Origin: Algoriphagus aquaeductus | GTDB lineage: Bacteria > Bacteroidota > Bacteroidia > Cytophagales > Cyclobacteriaceae | Direction: 5' to 3' | DNA length: 64,000 nt | Assembly (NCBI RefSeq): GCF_003253485.1 | Contig: NZ_QKTX01000015.1 | Span: 1 to 64,000, forward strand | Shown here: positions 42,497 through 50,517 of the stretch, in pieces | How the letters are laid out: every line of letters begins with the position of its first letter | Position numbering within the stretch: the first letter of the stretch is position 1 | Made by a program: the position numbers and the translations under genes | Notes under the pieces: generated by a model | Database searches by the model: none | Told to the model about the DNA's origin: nothing | The model's input: only the letters and a program-made list of their open reading frames with translations

Positions 42497-43942
42497 TTAA
42501 CCAACGGAACCTTCTAATGTGAGCGCAAGTAGCTTTTGTGCTTCTACTGCAAACTCCATCGGGAGTTGGTTCAATACTTCCTTGGCGTAGCCATTTACAA
42601 TCAAGGCTACCGCATCTTCGGTGGCGATGCCTCGCTGGTTGCAGTAGAATATCTGGTCTTCACCGATTTTCGAGGTAGTGGCTTCGTGCTCTACTTTGGC
42701 GGTAGGATTATTGATATCGATGTAGGGGAAGGTATGTGCTCCGCAACGGTCACCCATCAGCAAAGAGTCACATTGGGAGAAGTTTCTTGCATTGTCCGCA
42801 CGCTTCATCACCTGCACCTGTCCTCGGTAGGAGTTTTGGGATTTTCCTGCGGAAATACCTTTAGATACGATTCTTGATTTGGTGTTTTTGCCAATATGGA
42901 TCATTTTGGTACCTGTATCGGCTTGCTGATAGTTGTTGGTGACAGCTACAGAATAGAATTCACCGACAGAATAATCACCCTTTAAAATACAAGAAGGGTA
43001 TTTCCAAGTCACGGCAGAACCTGTTTCTACTTGAGTCCAAGAGATTTTGGAATGATCTCCGGCACAGATTCCCCGCTTGGTTACAAAGTTGTAAATACCG
43101 CCTTTTCCTTCTTTATCTCCAGGGAACCAGTTTTGCACGGTAGAATATTTTACCTGTGCATGCGCTCCAGCATAAATTTCAACCACTGCTGCGTGAAGCT
43201 GATTTTCGTCACGCTGAGGCGCAGTACAACCCTCTAGATAAGAAACATAGGATTCATCCTCCGCTACAATCAAGGTTCTTTCGAATTGACCCGTATTGGC
43301 GGCATTGATTCGGAAATAGGTGGATAGCTCCATCGGGCATCTTACTCCCTTTGGAATGTAGCAAAAAGAACCGTCTGAAAATACAGCTGAATTGAGAGCC
43401 GCATAATAATTGTCGGTCATAGGCACGACCGATCCTAAGTATTTCTTTATCAGTTCAGGATGCTCCTTTACTGCTTCGCTGAATGAACAGAAAACAATTC
43501 CAAGTTTTCCTAGGGTATCCTTAAAAGTGGTTGCCACGGATACGGAATCCAGGACAGCATCGATGGCGATTCCCTGAAGTCTTTTTTGCTCATTGAGAGA
43601 AATACCCAATCTCTCATAAATTGCGATCAATTCTGGATCAACCTCGTTAAGATTTTTAGGCTTTTTTGACTGTTTGGGCGCAGAATAATATTTCAAAGAC
43701 TGAAGGTCTATCTTTGGATAGTGTACATTTGCCCATTGGGGTTCAGTCATGGATTGCCAAGTCCTAAAAGCTTTAAGTCTCCACTCCAATAACCATTCTG
43801 GTTCTTCTTTTTTTGCAGAAATCCATCGAATGATATCTTCATTTAATCCGGTCGGCGCTTCATCGGCCTCATAATTGACCGACCAACCGTGTTCGTATTC
43901 TTTGGAGGTAAGCTCTTCTAAAATCTGATTGTCTTTGCTCAT
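42497..43942 (-). CDS. sufB: SufB, Fe-S scaffold subunit
   Basis: Main scaffold on which new Fe-S clusters form. Length is 481 residues, normal for the family. Blocks include [65 protein letters not shown] and [24 protein letters not shown], then [12 protein letters not shown]. It is the first gene of sufB-C-D-S-E-DUF59-bacilliredoxin. A near-consensus -7 box (TACCTTCG) lies upstream at 43978-43985. Confidence 0.96.
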   Translation of the reverse strand: MSKDNQILEELTSKEYEHGWSVNYEADEAPTGLNEDIIRWISAKKEEPEWLLEWRLKAFRTWQSMTEPQWANVHYPKIDLQSLKYYSAPKQSKKPKNLNEVDPELIAIYERLGISLNEQKRLQGIAIDAVLDSVSVATTFKDTLGKLGIVFCSFSEAVKEHPELIKKYLGSVVPMTDNYYAALNSAVFSDGSFCYIPKGVRCPMELSTYFRINAANTGQFERTLIVAEDESYVSYLEGCTAPQRDENQLHAAVVEIYAGAHAQVKYSTVQNWFPGDKEGKGGIYNFVTKRGICAGDHSKISWTQVETGSAVTWKYPSCILKGDYSVGEFYSVAVTNNYQQADTGTKMIHIGKNTKSRIVSKGISAGKSQNSYRGQVQVMKRADNARNFSQCDSLLMGDRCGAHTFPYIDINNPTAKVEHEATTSKIGEDQIFYCNQRGIATEDAVALIVNGYAKEVLNQLPMEFAVEAQKLLALTLEGSVG

Positions 43943-43977
43943 TTGCTGAGTTATTTAGACTAATTATATTTTGACTG

Positions 43978-43985
43978 CGAAGGTA
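43978..43985 (-). promoter_or_regulatory. Probable -7 box of the suf operon (TACCTTCG)
   Basis: On the minus strand, 35 nt before the sufB ATG, one mismatch from TAnnTTTG. It is the TAnnTTCG variant also seen before addA and mlaE. Confidence 0.45.
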
Positions 43986-44096
43986 CAACATCTAATCAAA
44001 AAAATATGTTCGAAGTCATATTAAAAATCTATAAGACATAGTTGCTTTGCCCTAATTAATAGGCGTAAATGCTTAATAGATAAAATTTTGGGACAA

Positions 44097-44134
44097 AAAA
44101 CAAAAGCCGGTATAATCTCCGGCTTTTATTTTTC
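44097..44134. terminator. Terminator of the Lrp-type gene
   Basis: AAAAGCCGG pairs with CCGGCTTTT around an 8-base loop, with T-runs on both strands. It closes the lrp-like gene upstream of the suf promoter. Confidence 0.85.
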
Positions 44135-44163
44135 AAGGGCGATATTACAGTATTCCAATTAAA

Positions 44164-44178
44164 TTAGATTTAATCTAA
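44164..44178. promoter_or_regulatory. Palindrome TTAGATTTAATCTAA behind the Lrp-type gene
   Basis: Perfect arms TTAGAT/ATCTAA around a 3-base centre, just after the stop of the Lrp-type regulator gene and before its terminator. It resembles the palindrome at 11684-11699. Role unknown. Confidence 0.3.
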
Positions 44179-44184
44179 ATAGTG

Positions 44185-44658
44185 TTATTTCTCTTTGTCG
44201 AAAAATTGTATGGGTCTGTTGATGCTCTCTTCCAAAACAATCAATGTTTCAGTCCGATCTATTCCATCCACTTTTTGGATTTTGTCTAAAACCAGCCGAA
44301 GGTGATTGGTGTCTCTGCAGATGATTTTTGCAAAAATGGAGTAATTGCCGGTAGTATAATAGGCGCTTACGACTTCTGCTATTTCTTTCAGTCTCTCGAT
44401 GACGGTATCGTAAAGAGAGCTTTTTTCCAGGTAGATGCCTAAAAAGGCCGAGATGTCATAGCCTAATTTTGAAAAATCAATGTTTAGCGTTGCACTTTTC
44501 ACAATGCCCATGTCCTCCAGTTTTTTCATCCGTACATGGACCGTCCCGGAAGACACAAAGACTTTTTTCGCGATTTCTGTGTAGGGAGTTTTGGCATCCT
44601 CGTTTAGGAGGGAGATGATTTTGAGGTCTATGTTATCGATATCTAAAATTTTGTCCAT
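44185..44658 (-). CDS. Lrp/AsnC-family transcription regulator
   Basis: Length is 157 residues. The N-terminal winged helix-turn-helix (NIDLKIISLLNEDAKTPYTEIAKKV, SSGTVHVRMKKLEDMGIV) is followed by the RAM ligand-binding domain (FLGIYLEKSSLYDTVIERL, VVSAYYTTGNYSIFAKII). Members sense amino acids and control their metabolism; the effector is unknown here. An exact -7 box lies at 44727-44734. Confidence 0.92.
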   Translation of the reverse strand: MDKILDIDNIDLKIISLLNEDAKTPYTEIAKKVFVSSGTVHVRMKKLEDMGIVKSATLNIDFSKLGYDISAFLGIYLEKSSLYDTVIERLKEIAEVVSAYYTTGNYSIFAKIICRDTNHLRLVLDKIQKVDGIDRTETLIVLEESINRPIQFFDKEK

Positions 44659-44726
44659 TTTCCTATCAAGGATTTAGATGATTGTTAATAAAGGATGCGG
44701 TAAATTAGAGATTGTTCAAAATATTG

Positions 44727-44734
44727 CAAAATTA
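44727..44734 (-). promoter_or_regulatory. -7 box of the Lrp-type gene (TAATTTTG)
   Basis: Exact TAnnTTTG on the minus strand, with a TTG 23 nt further upstream as a possible -33 element. Confidence 0.5.
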
Positions 44735-44873
44735 TTTTTTCAATTTGTAATTGAAGTCAAAATCTATTTACTTTGGGCTTGTAGATTAATTTCAGTTGAA
44801 AATTTGGCAGGAAGATTTTTGATAAGCATTAAAATTGGTCAAGTAATTAAATGCCAAATATTTAACTTTCAAC

Positions 44874-44906
44874 TTTGAAAACTTTTAATCTCTAAAGTTA
44901 TATTTG
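44874..44906 (+). promoter_or_regulatory. Full consensus promoter TTTG-N21-TATATTTG
   Basis: TTTG at 44874-44877 and TATATTTG at 44899-44906, spaced 21 nt, match the Bacteroidota -33/-7 pattern on both elements. Expected start of transcription is near 44910-44913, just before the terminator hairpin. Confidence 0.5.
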
Positions 44907-44925
44907 GGTTTATATTCTGAAAAGG

Positions 44926-44950
44926 GTCTTGCCGGTGGCAAGACTTTTTT
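44926..44950 (+). terminator. Intrinsic terminator about 15 nt after a promoter
   Basis: GTCTTGCC-GGT-GGCAAGAC followed by six T. It would end a transcript of about 40 nt from the promoter at 44874-44906. CAAGA (44939-44943) can alternatively pair with TCTTG (44955-44959), so it may be an attenuator for the gene at 45044. Confidence 0.7.
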
Positions 44951-44970
44951 GTTTTCTTGACCAAGATTTA

Positions 44971-44990
44971 AAATGCAAAAAAATGCATTT
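44971..44990. promoter_or_regulatory. AAATGCATTT palindrome plus half-site
   Basis: AAATGCATTT at 44981-44990 is a perfect 10-bp palindrome, with a further AAATGCA at 44971-44977. It lies just upstream of the paired -7 boxes, so it may be an operator. Confidence 0.3.
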
Positions 44991-45006
44991 CAAATTTTTT
45001 TTAATG

Positions 45007-45026
45007 TATTTTTGATTATACTTTTG
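45007..45026 (+). promoter_or_regulatory. Two adjacent -7 boxes (TATTTTTG, TACTTTTG)
   Basis: TATTTTTG (45007-45014) and TACTTTTG (45019-45026) both match TAnnTTTG exactly. The second would start RNA near 45032, on the first possible ATG, which favours translation from the ATG at 45044. Confidence 0.45.
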
Positions 45027-45043
45027 TTCAAATGGTAATCAGG

Positions 45044-45571
45044 ATGAATGTCAAGCGCTTAGTTATCGCACTTTCCTTTGGAGTATTGTTAGCTTTTCCG
45101 ATTCAAGGCGGAAGTGCAGTTGCCCAACAAAATGCAGAGAATTCTGAAACGAGTTTAGCGTTGGTACACTTCAACAAGCTTACGCTTCAGAATAAAACCC
45201 CACTTACTTCAAGCAGCTTAGAAAGTTCCAAGCCGGAGGATTTGAACGTGGAGACATTATCTGCTGTCGAAGAGAATATCGCCCGAAACTTAAATTCTCA
45301 TTGGGCCTGGCCAGAATATACCCTCGAAATGATCGATAGTTATTCGCCTTTTTTGTTTAGAACCAAGAAAAGTCAAAGTATTGAGGAGATCAAGTTGCTG
45401 GTTCAAGTCAATGCAAAAGGACGGGTTTCTGGATTTGAAGTGATCAATGAAGTCGATCGGGGATTGGTGGAGCGACTGGATCACATGATTAGAAAATTAC
45501 CTGATTGTAAGCCGGTTCCAGGATATCCATCCTACTCTTCAGCTACCTTTGAAATGGTGATCCAAAAGTAA
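45044..45571 (+). CDS. Exported small protein with TonB-C-like C-terminus
   Basis: Length is 175 residues from the ATG at 45044 (179 from 45032). The signal peptide is MNVKRLVIALSFGVLLAF, with a likely cut after SAVA. The C-terminal 60 residues (EEIKLLVQVNAKGRVSGFEV, then CKPVPGYPSYSSATFEMVIQ) follow the beta-alpha-beta pattern of TonB-C domains, like the three paralogues at 14887-17207, but only weakly. Function unknown. A good terminator follows, so it is transcribed alone. Confidence 0.7.
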   Translation: MNVKRLVIALSFGVLLAFPIQGGSAVAQQNAENSETSLALVHFNKLTLQNKTPLTSSSLESSKPEDLNVETLSAVEENIARNLNSHWAWPEYTLEMIDSYSPFLFRTKKSQSIEEIKLLVQVNAKGRVSGFEVINEVDRGLVERLDHMIRKLPDCKPVPGYPSYSSATFEMVIQK

Positions 45572-45574
45572 TTC

Positions 45575-45598
45575 GACCGGTTATCCGGTCTTTTTTTT
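45575..45598 (+). terminator. Terminator after the small exported protein gene
   Basis: GACCGG-TTAT-CCGGTC followed by eight T, three bases after the stop. Confidence 0.88.
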
Positions 45599-45658
45599 GA
45601 ACGGTTGGTTGGGCTACAAGTCGAATTTTTATTTTTAAAAATCCAACCGATCCATTCC

Positions 45659-47578
45659 ATGAAAAAAAGCTTACTTCTTTCAGCAGCCTTTTTGGCTTCA
45701 GGGATAGCATTTTCCCAAGTAAGGCCTTTTCAGCCTGAGAAATCTTTTCCCGAAAAGAACGAAAAATCCAAATTTTATACCGTCTCTGGAGAAAGACACG
45801 GACCTTCCTTTTTCAAGAAGTTTGTCTTTCCCGAAGTAGAATATTCACCCGGAGAAAAACTCACCTTTGACAAATACCATACGGTGGATGTGATGTACCA
45901 CTGGTATGAAAAATGGGCTCAGCAGTTTTCTGAAATAGTGGACCTGTATGTGATTGACCATTCGTTTGAAGGGCGGCCGATTTACCAAATGACCATAACC
46001 AACAAGAAGACTGGTAAAGACACAGATAAGCCCGCCGCCTATTTTGAAGGAGGTCGCCACTCGGGTGAAATCACATCCAGCGAATCTATCCTTTGGCTGA
46101 CTCAGCATTTATTGGAGAATTATGGAAAAGACGCCGAAATCACTTCCTTAATTGACTCTAAGGCGATTTACTTGAGGCCCCAAAACAATCCTGACGGTTC
46201 CAATATGTATCTGTTTACAGAGCAAAGGAACCGCAGTACGGTCAGACCAAACGACACGGACCGAGATGGATTGCTTGACGAAGACCCGGAGGAAGATCTG
46301 GATGGAGACGGAATTATTTATCAAATGAGAAAAAAGGCCGAAACTCCTGAAGAAAAGGAAAAAGCCAATTTTGTGATCGATCCCAGAGATCCGAAAGGCC
46401 GATTAATGAAACGGACATTTCCGGGCAAGGGGGAATACCTGGTATATACTGAGGGCATAGATAATGATGGGGACGGAAGCTTCAATGAAGATGGAGTAGG
46501 AGGGCTTGATCTTCATCGTAATTACCCTGAAAACTGGAGACCAAATACAGGCGGAGATCTTACCGGACGTGGGTACACTCAATTTGGCGCCGGGGAATAC
46601 CCTCTCAGTGAAATTGAAACTAGATCCACAGCCCTTTGGGTGCTCAGTCATCCCAATATTTCAGTAGTCAACTCCATGGATACACGCGTGCCGATGCATT
46701 TGCGGCCTCCTTCGACTTCCAAATCTGAAGAACGCATGTACCCTCAGGATTTGGCTATTTATAAAGAGATGGATCAGCTGGGTCTTTCATTCACGGCTTA
46801 TCCCTGGGCAGGGGATGTGTATGAAACTTACTCGACAAGATACAAAGTCAACTCCATGACAGGTGACCCACTCAAGCCAGAACCTCTTTTCGGTCACGGA
46901 CCTGATTTTGGCTATTTCTATTATGGAAGTATTTGGTATGGAGATGAACTCTGGAACGGTGGTGCGATGAAAGATTATGATGGTGACGGGATTTATGACG
47001 AATACGATGGTCTGATGTGGGATGACGAAGCCAATGAAAGCCGTGGGTTCAAGCCTTGGACTTCATTCAATCATCCACAATTAGGGGAGGTCGAGTTGGG
47101 TGGCTTTCATCCCAAGTTTTTCGCTCAAAACGGTCCTGCCTGGCAACTTGAAAATTGGGCCAAAAAGCAAGCACTTTTCAACCTGGCTATGGCCAAGAGG
47201 TTGCCTCAGTTGACTGTGAATGATGTGAAAGTCAAAAAACTGCCTGGGGGTGAATTTGAAATCACTCTGGAATGGACTAATTCCGGGAAATTACCGGTCG
47301 CGTTGGAACAGGCTAAGCTGGTAAAAATCGTTCAGGAAGATCGAGTTTCTTTGGACTTTGATAAGGAACTGACCAAAGGTTACGAAAATGCCAAAGTGAA
47401 AATCACTACTCCTTCTTTATATGACAAAACCATTTACTCTGGCTATACCGGAGTGGGAGAGAAGAAGACCGCAACTTTCAAAGTGAAAGTGGAAGGCAAT
47501 GAATCAGTGAAAGGAAAAATCAAGCTTTCCTCTACCCGGGGAGGCTATTTTGAAAGAGAATTTACCCTAAACCAATAA
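45659..47578 (+). CDS. Exported M14-family carboxypeptidase with calcium-type inserts
   Basis: Length is 639 residues with a signal peptide (MKKSLLLSAAFLASGIAFS). The M14 core shows the zinc pair His134 and Glu137 (GGRHSGE), the RPQNNPDG loop, GLDLHRNYPENW (Arg287-Asn288 in the substrate site) and GEVELGG as candidate for the catalytic Glu. At the place of the third zinc ligand, where relatives have HT(S/Y)GG, this protein reads SMDTRVPMHLRPP, with Asp341. Three acidic DxDxDG-type loops (about residues 198-218, 268-279 and 439-451) look like calcium sites. The start at 45659 gives the signal peptide. It lies 12 bp before the S9 peptidase. Confidence 0.85.
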   Translation: MKKSLLLSAAFLASGIAFSQVRPFQPEKSFPEKNEKSKFYTVSGERHGPSFFKKFVFPEVEYSPGEKLTFDKYHTVDVMYHWYEKWAQQFSEIVDLYVIDHSFEGRPIYQMTITNKKTGKDTDKPAAYFEGGRHSGEITSSESILWLTQHLLENYGKDAEITSLIDSKAIYLRPQNNPDGSNMYLFTEQRNRSTVRPNDTDRDGLLDEDPEEDLDGDGIIYQMRKKAETPEEKEKANFVIDPRDPKGRLMKRTFPGKGEYLVYTEGIDNDGDGSFNEDGVGGLDLHRNYPENWRPNTGGDLTGRGYTQFGAGEYPLSEIETRSTALWVLSHPNISVVNSMDTRVPMHLRPPSTSKSEERMYPQDLAIYKEMDQLGLSFTAYPWAGDVYETYSTRYKVNSMTGDPLKPEPLFGHGPDFGYFYYGSIWYGDELWNGGAMKDYDGDGIYDEYDGLMWDDEANESRGFKPWTSFNHPQLGEVELGGFHPKFFAQNGPAWQLENWAKKQALFNLAMAKRLPQLTVNDVKVKKLPGGEFEITLEWTNSGKLPVALEQAKLVKIVQEDRVSLDFDKELTKGYENAKVKITTPSLYDKTIYSGYTGVGEKKTATFKVKVEGNESVKGKIKLSSTRGGYFEREFTLNQ

Positions 47579-47590
47579 GTGAAAATTACC

Positions 47591-50422
47591 ATGTTACAAG
47601 TAAAGCAATGGACGTGGGTGGTAGGATTGGTCTTGCTGACGCAGATTTCATTTGCCCAGCAAAAGCGATCCTTAACTCACGCAGATTATGATGGCTGGGA
47701 GAGCCTTTCCTCCGAAAAAATCACCAAAAACGGCCAATTTGTCGGCTATCAGATTTCTCCCCAAGATGGTGATGGAAGAGTGGAGGTTGTTCCTTTTAAG
47801 ACTCCAGCTCAAAAAGTAGTTATCCCCAGAGGTACTTCATTCAGTTTCTCTCCTGACGACCAGTTTGCAGTAGGGAAAATCACGGCCCAAAAAGACTCAG
47901 TTCGGGTATTGAAACTTCAAAAGAAGAAGTCCGATGACCTGCCTAAGGATAGCCTGTTTATTCTGAATTTGTCCACACGGAAAGTTGAGAAATTGGCAAG
48001 AGTGAAGTCTTTTGCAATCCCTACTGAAAAAGGAAGCTGGATTGCTATTCACTTCGAAAAAGAACTTCCAAAAAAGGATGCTCCTAAAGATTCGATAGCT
48101 ACTAAATCCGATTCGACTGCAAAAGTTGAAAAATTAAAAAAAACCGATGGAACCAAGCTTTTGGTTCGCTCACTTGACGGTACCAAATCCTGGGAGTTTG
48201 AGCGGGTGAAGTCCTACAGTTTTGCTCCCAATGGGGACTTTCTTCACTATACTCTCGCAGAGGAGGAAAAAGAAGACAATGCTGCCGTTTACCTCCTGAA
48301 TTTGGCTACCGGAGAGAGTAAACTGGTACATGAGAAGATGACTACCTATTCCAATCTGGTCTTCTCCCCCCAATCAGCTAAGCTGGCTTTTATAGCCACG
48401 GATGATTCTTTAAAGGCGAAAAAGCCCATACACACCTTATATATATATGATGTGAAAAAAGGAGATCTGGCTACCCAAGTAGAAAAGAGCGGTTTGAAAT
48501 TGGAAAACAGCCGAATCAGTCCGGATGGAAGTGTAAGATTCTCGGAAGATGAAAAACGTTTGTTTTTTGGTGTGGCAAGAGATTATGTGGATTATGCCTA
48601 CGAAAATGATACGACTATCCTCGAGGAGGAGCGTGTCAGCTTAGATATTTGGGGGTGGCAGGAGGCTGAAATCCAACCCATGCAGCTGAAAAACAAATCT
48701 CAGCAGGAACGAAAGACCTATTTGGCAACCTTGGATCTCAGTAATTTTTCGATCACCCAACTCGGCACTCCCGAGGTAGAGAATGTGATGTTGGAAAACA
48801 AAATCACCAAGGATTTTGCACTTGCCTGGACAGATGCCCCCTATCGAAGAAATTACAGCTGGGATATCCAAATAGGCAGGGACCTGTATTGGGTAGACTT
48901 CAAAACCGGAATAAAGACACTGATTGAGCAAAATGCCTCTGGTTCACCCAGACTTTCCCCGGAAGGAAAATATGCTTATTGGTACGACTCTCGAGACAGT
49001 TCTTGGGTGGCCTATGATATTCAAGCTCAAGCAAAAATCAATCTGACCAAGGCGCTTCCGGTTCCTTTCTTTGAAGAATTGCATGATTCCCCATCCTTAC
49101 CGGGAAGCTATGGTTCAGAGGGATGGTTGGCAGGAGACGCTGCTATTTTGGTCAATGATCGATTTGACATCTGGAAAATTGATCCCAAAAATCCTGCTTC
49201 CGCAGTCAATCTCACTTTGGGTGAAGGACGCAAAAAGCAAATCACGTACAGAAGAGAGCAACTCAAAGCCGATGAAAGATCCATCGACCCAAAAGAACCG
49301 CTGATCCTTTCAGCTTTCAATGAAGTGAATAAAGAAAACGGCTTTTTCACCTCTAATTATGAAGGACAGACTGCGCCCAAGCAATTGCTCATGTCAGCCC
49401 ATCGGTATTTGGGATTGAGAAAAGCCCAAGAGTCCAATCAGGTGATTGTCCGCCGATCCACTTACCGTGAAAATCCGGATATCTATTTGACGGATTTGAC
49501 TTTCAAAACCCTGACAAAAGCTTCAAATCTTAACCCTCAGCAGGCTGGAATCAAGTGGGGAAGTGTGGAATTGGTTTCTTACCTGACTAATGACGGGACG
49601 CCGCTCCAAGGATTGCTCTTTAAGCCGGAAGGGTTTGATGCCACTAAAAAATATCCGATGATGGTGTATTTCTACGAGCGAAACAGTGAGACTTTGCACA
49701 ATTACCGCGCTCCAGCTCCAAGTAGATCTACGATTAATATTCCCTATTTCGTAAGCAATGATTACCTGGTTTTCGTGCCGGACATCAAGTATGATCTTGG
49801 CCTTCCGGGACCAAGTGCCTATGATTGTATCATTCCTGGTGTACAGGCAGTGATTGCGAAAGGCGGAGTGGATACCGAAAATATGGCTATCCAAGGCCAA
49901 AGCTGGGGAGGCTATCAGGTGGCTTATCTGATCACCCGAACCAACATGTTTAAAGCAGCAGGTGCCGGTGCTCCGGTAGTCAATATGACTTCAGCTTATG
50001 GCGGAATCCGTTGGGGAACAGGCATGAGCCGCATGTTCCAATACGAACAGACACAATCCCGAATAGGAGGGACGCTCTGGGAAAAACCGATGTATTACCT
50101 CGAAAATTCTCCCTTGTTCACCATGGACCGAGTGCAAACTCCCGTCCTGATCATGCACAACGATGCCGATGGGGCAGTGCCTTGGTATCAGGGAATCGAG
50201 ATGTTTATGGCTTTAAAGCGATTGAATAAGCCAGCTTGGCTGCTTCAGTACAATGGAGAGGACCACAATCTGGTGCAGCGAAAAAATGCCAAAGACTTAT
50301 CCATTCGCCTAAGTCAGTTCTTTGACCACTACCTCAAAGGTGCCCCGGCTCCGCTTTGGATGACCGAAGGGTTGCCTGCGGTGGAAAAAGGAAAAACCCT
50401 CAAGTACGAGTTAGGAAACTAA
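47591..50422 (+). CDS. Exported S9-family prolyl-oligopeptidase-like peptidase
   Basis: Length is 943 residues with a signal peptide (about 1-25, WTWVVGLVLLTQISFAQ). A long beta-propeller region (about 40-620) precedes the alpha/beta-hydrolase domain. Catalytic residues are Ser771 in IQGQSWGGYQVA, Asp860 in MHNDADGAVP, and His892 in NGEDHNL. A Lys/Ser/Asp-rich low-complexity stretch near 155-200 is an insert. I use the ATG at 47591; a GTG at 47579 follows the previous stop directly. Together with the M14 gene it suggests export of peptidases that degrade peptides in the periplasm or outside. Confidence 0.9.
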   Translation: MLQVKQWTWVVGLVLLTQISFAQQKRSLTHADYDGWESLSSEKITKNGQFVGYQISPQDGDGRVEVVPFKTPAQKVVIPRGTSFSFSPDDQFAVGKITAQKDSVRVLKLQKKKSDDLPKDSLFILNLSTRKVEKLARVKSFAIPTEKGSWIAIHFEKELPKKDAPKDSIATKSDSTAKVEKLKKTDGTKLLVRSLDGTKSWEFERVKSYSFAPNGDFLHYTLAEEEKEDNAAVYLLNLATGESKLVHEKMTTYSNLVFSPQSAKLAFIATDDSLKAKKPIHTLYIYDVKKGDLATQVEKSGLKLENSRISPDGSVRFSEDEKRLFFGVARDYVDYAYENDTTILEEERVSLDIWGWQEAEIQPMQLKNKSQQERKTYLATLDLSNFSITQLGTPEVENVMLENKITKDFALAWTDAPYRRNYSWDIQIGRDLYWVDFKTGIKTLIEQNASGSPRLSPEGKYAYWYDSRDSSWVAYDIQAQAKINLTKALPVPFFEELHDSPSLPGSYGSEGWLAGDAAILVNDRFDIWKIDPKNPASAVNLTLGEGRKKQITYRREQLKADERSIDPKEPLILSAFNEVNKENGFFTSNYEGQTAPKQLLMSAHRYLGLRKAQESNQVIVRRSTYRENPDIYLTDLTFKTLTKASNLNPQQAGIKWGSVELVSYLTNDGTPLQGLLFKPEGFDATKKYPMMVYFYERNSETLHNYRAPAPSRSTINIPYFVSNDYLVFVPDIKYDLGLPGPSAYDCIIPGVQAVIAKGGVDTENMAIQGQSWGGYQVAYLITRTNMFKAAGAGAPVVNMTSAYGGIRWGTGMSRMFQYEQTQSRIGGTLWEKPMYYLENSPLFTMDRVQTPVLIMHNDADGAVPWYQGIEMFMALKRLNKPAWLLQYNGEDHNLVQRKNAKDLSIRLSQFFDHYLKGAPAPLWMTEGLPAVEKGKTLKYELGN

Positions 50423-50424
50423 AA

Positions 50425-50462
50425 GCAAAAGCCCCGAATTTTCAGTATTCGGGGCTTTTTGC
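50425..50462. terminator. Bidirectional terminator after the S9 peptidase gene
   Basis: GCAAAAGCCCCGAAT pairs with ATTCGGGGCTTTTTGC. It can also serve the convergent response-regulator gene. Confidence 0.88.
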
Positions 50463-50473
50463 TTTCATTTTGC

Positions 50474-50506
50474 AACTTTCCCAAAGTTTCAAACTTTGGG
50501 AAAGTT
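50474..50506. repeat. 33-bp perfect palindrome with nested symmetry
   Basis: AACTTTCCCAAAGTTT, one C, then AAACTTTGGGAAAGTT. Every base in the two 16-bp arms pairs. Each arm is itself an inverted repeat (AACTTT-CCC-AAAGTT). It lies between convergent genes, directly after a terminator and before the regulator stop. Confidence 0.85.
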
Positions 50507-50517
50507 TAATAAGTGAA

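Larger units (their letters stand above)
44659..45031. other. 373-bp AT-rich divergent intergenic region
   Basis: Lies between the Lrp-type gene (minus) and the secreted-protein gene (plus). It holds a minus-strand -7 box for the Lrp-type gene, a complete plus-strand promoter followed at once by an intrinsic terminator (44874-44950), an AAATGCATTT palindrome with a half-copy (44971-44990), and two overlapping -7 boxes (45007-45026). A 66-codon frame at 44678-44878 looks like chance. Confidence 0.6.

Noticed and set aside
44678..44878. 66-codon plus-strand frame in the intergenic region before 45044
   Set aside because: AT-rich, no family resemblance, and it ends where a separate promoter begins.
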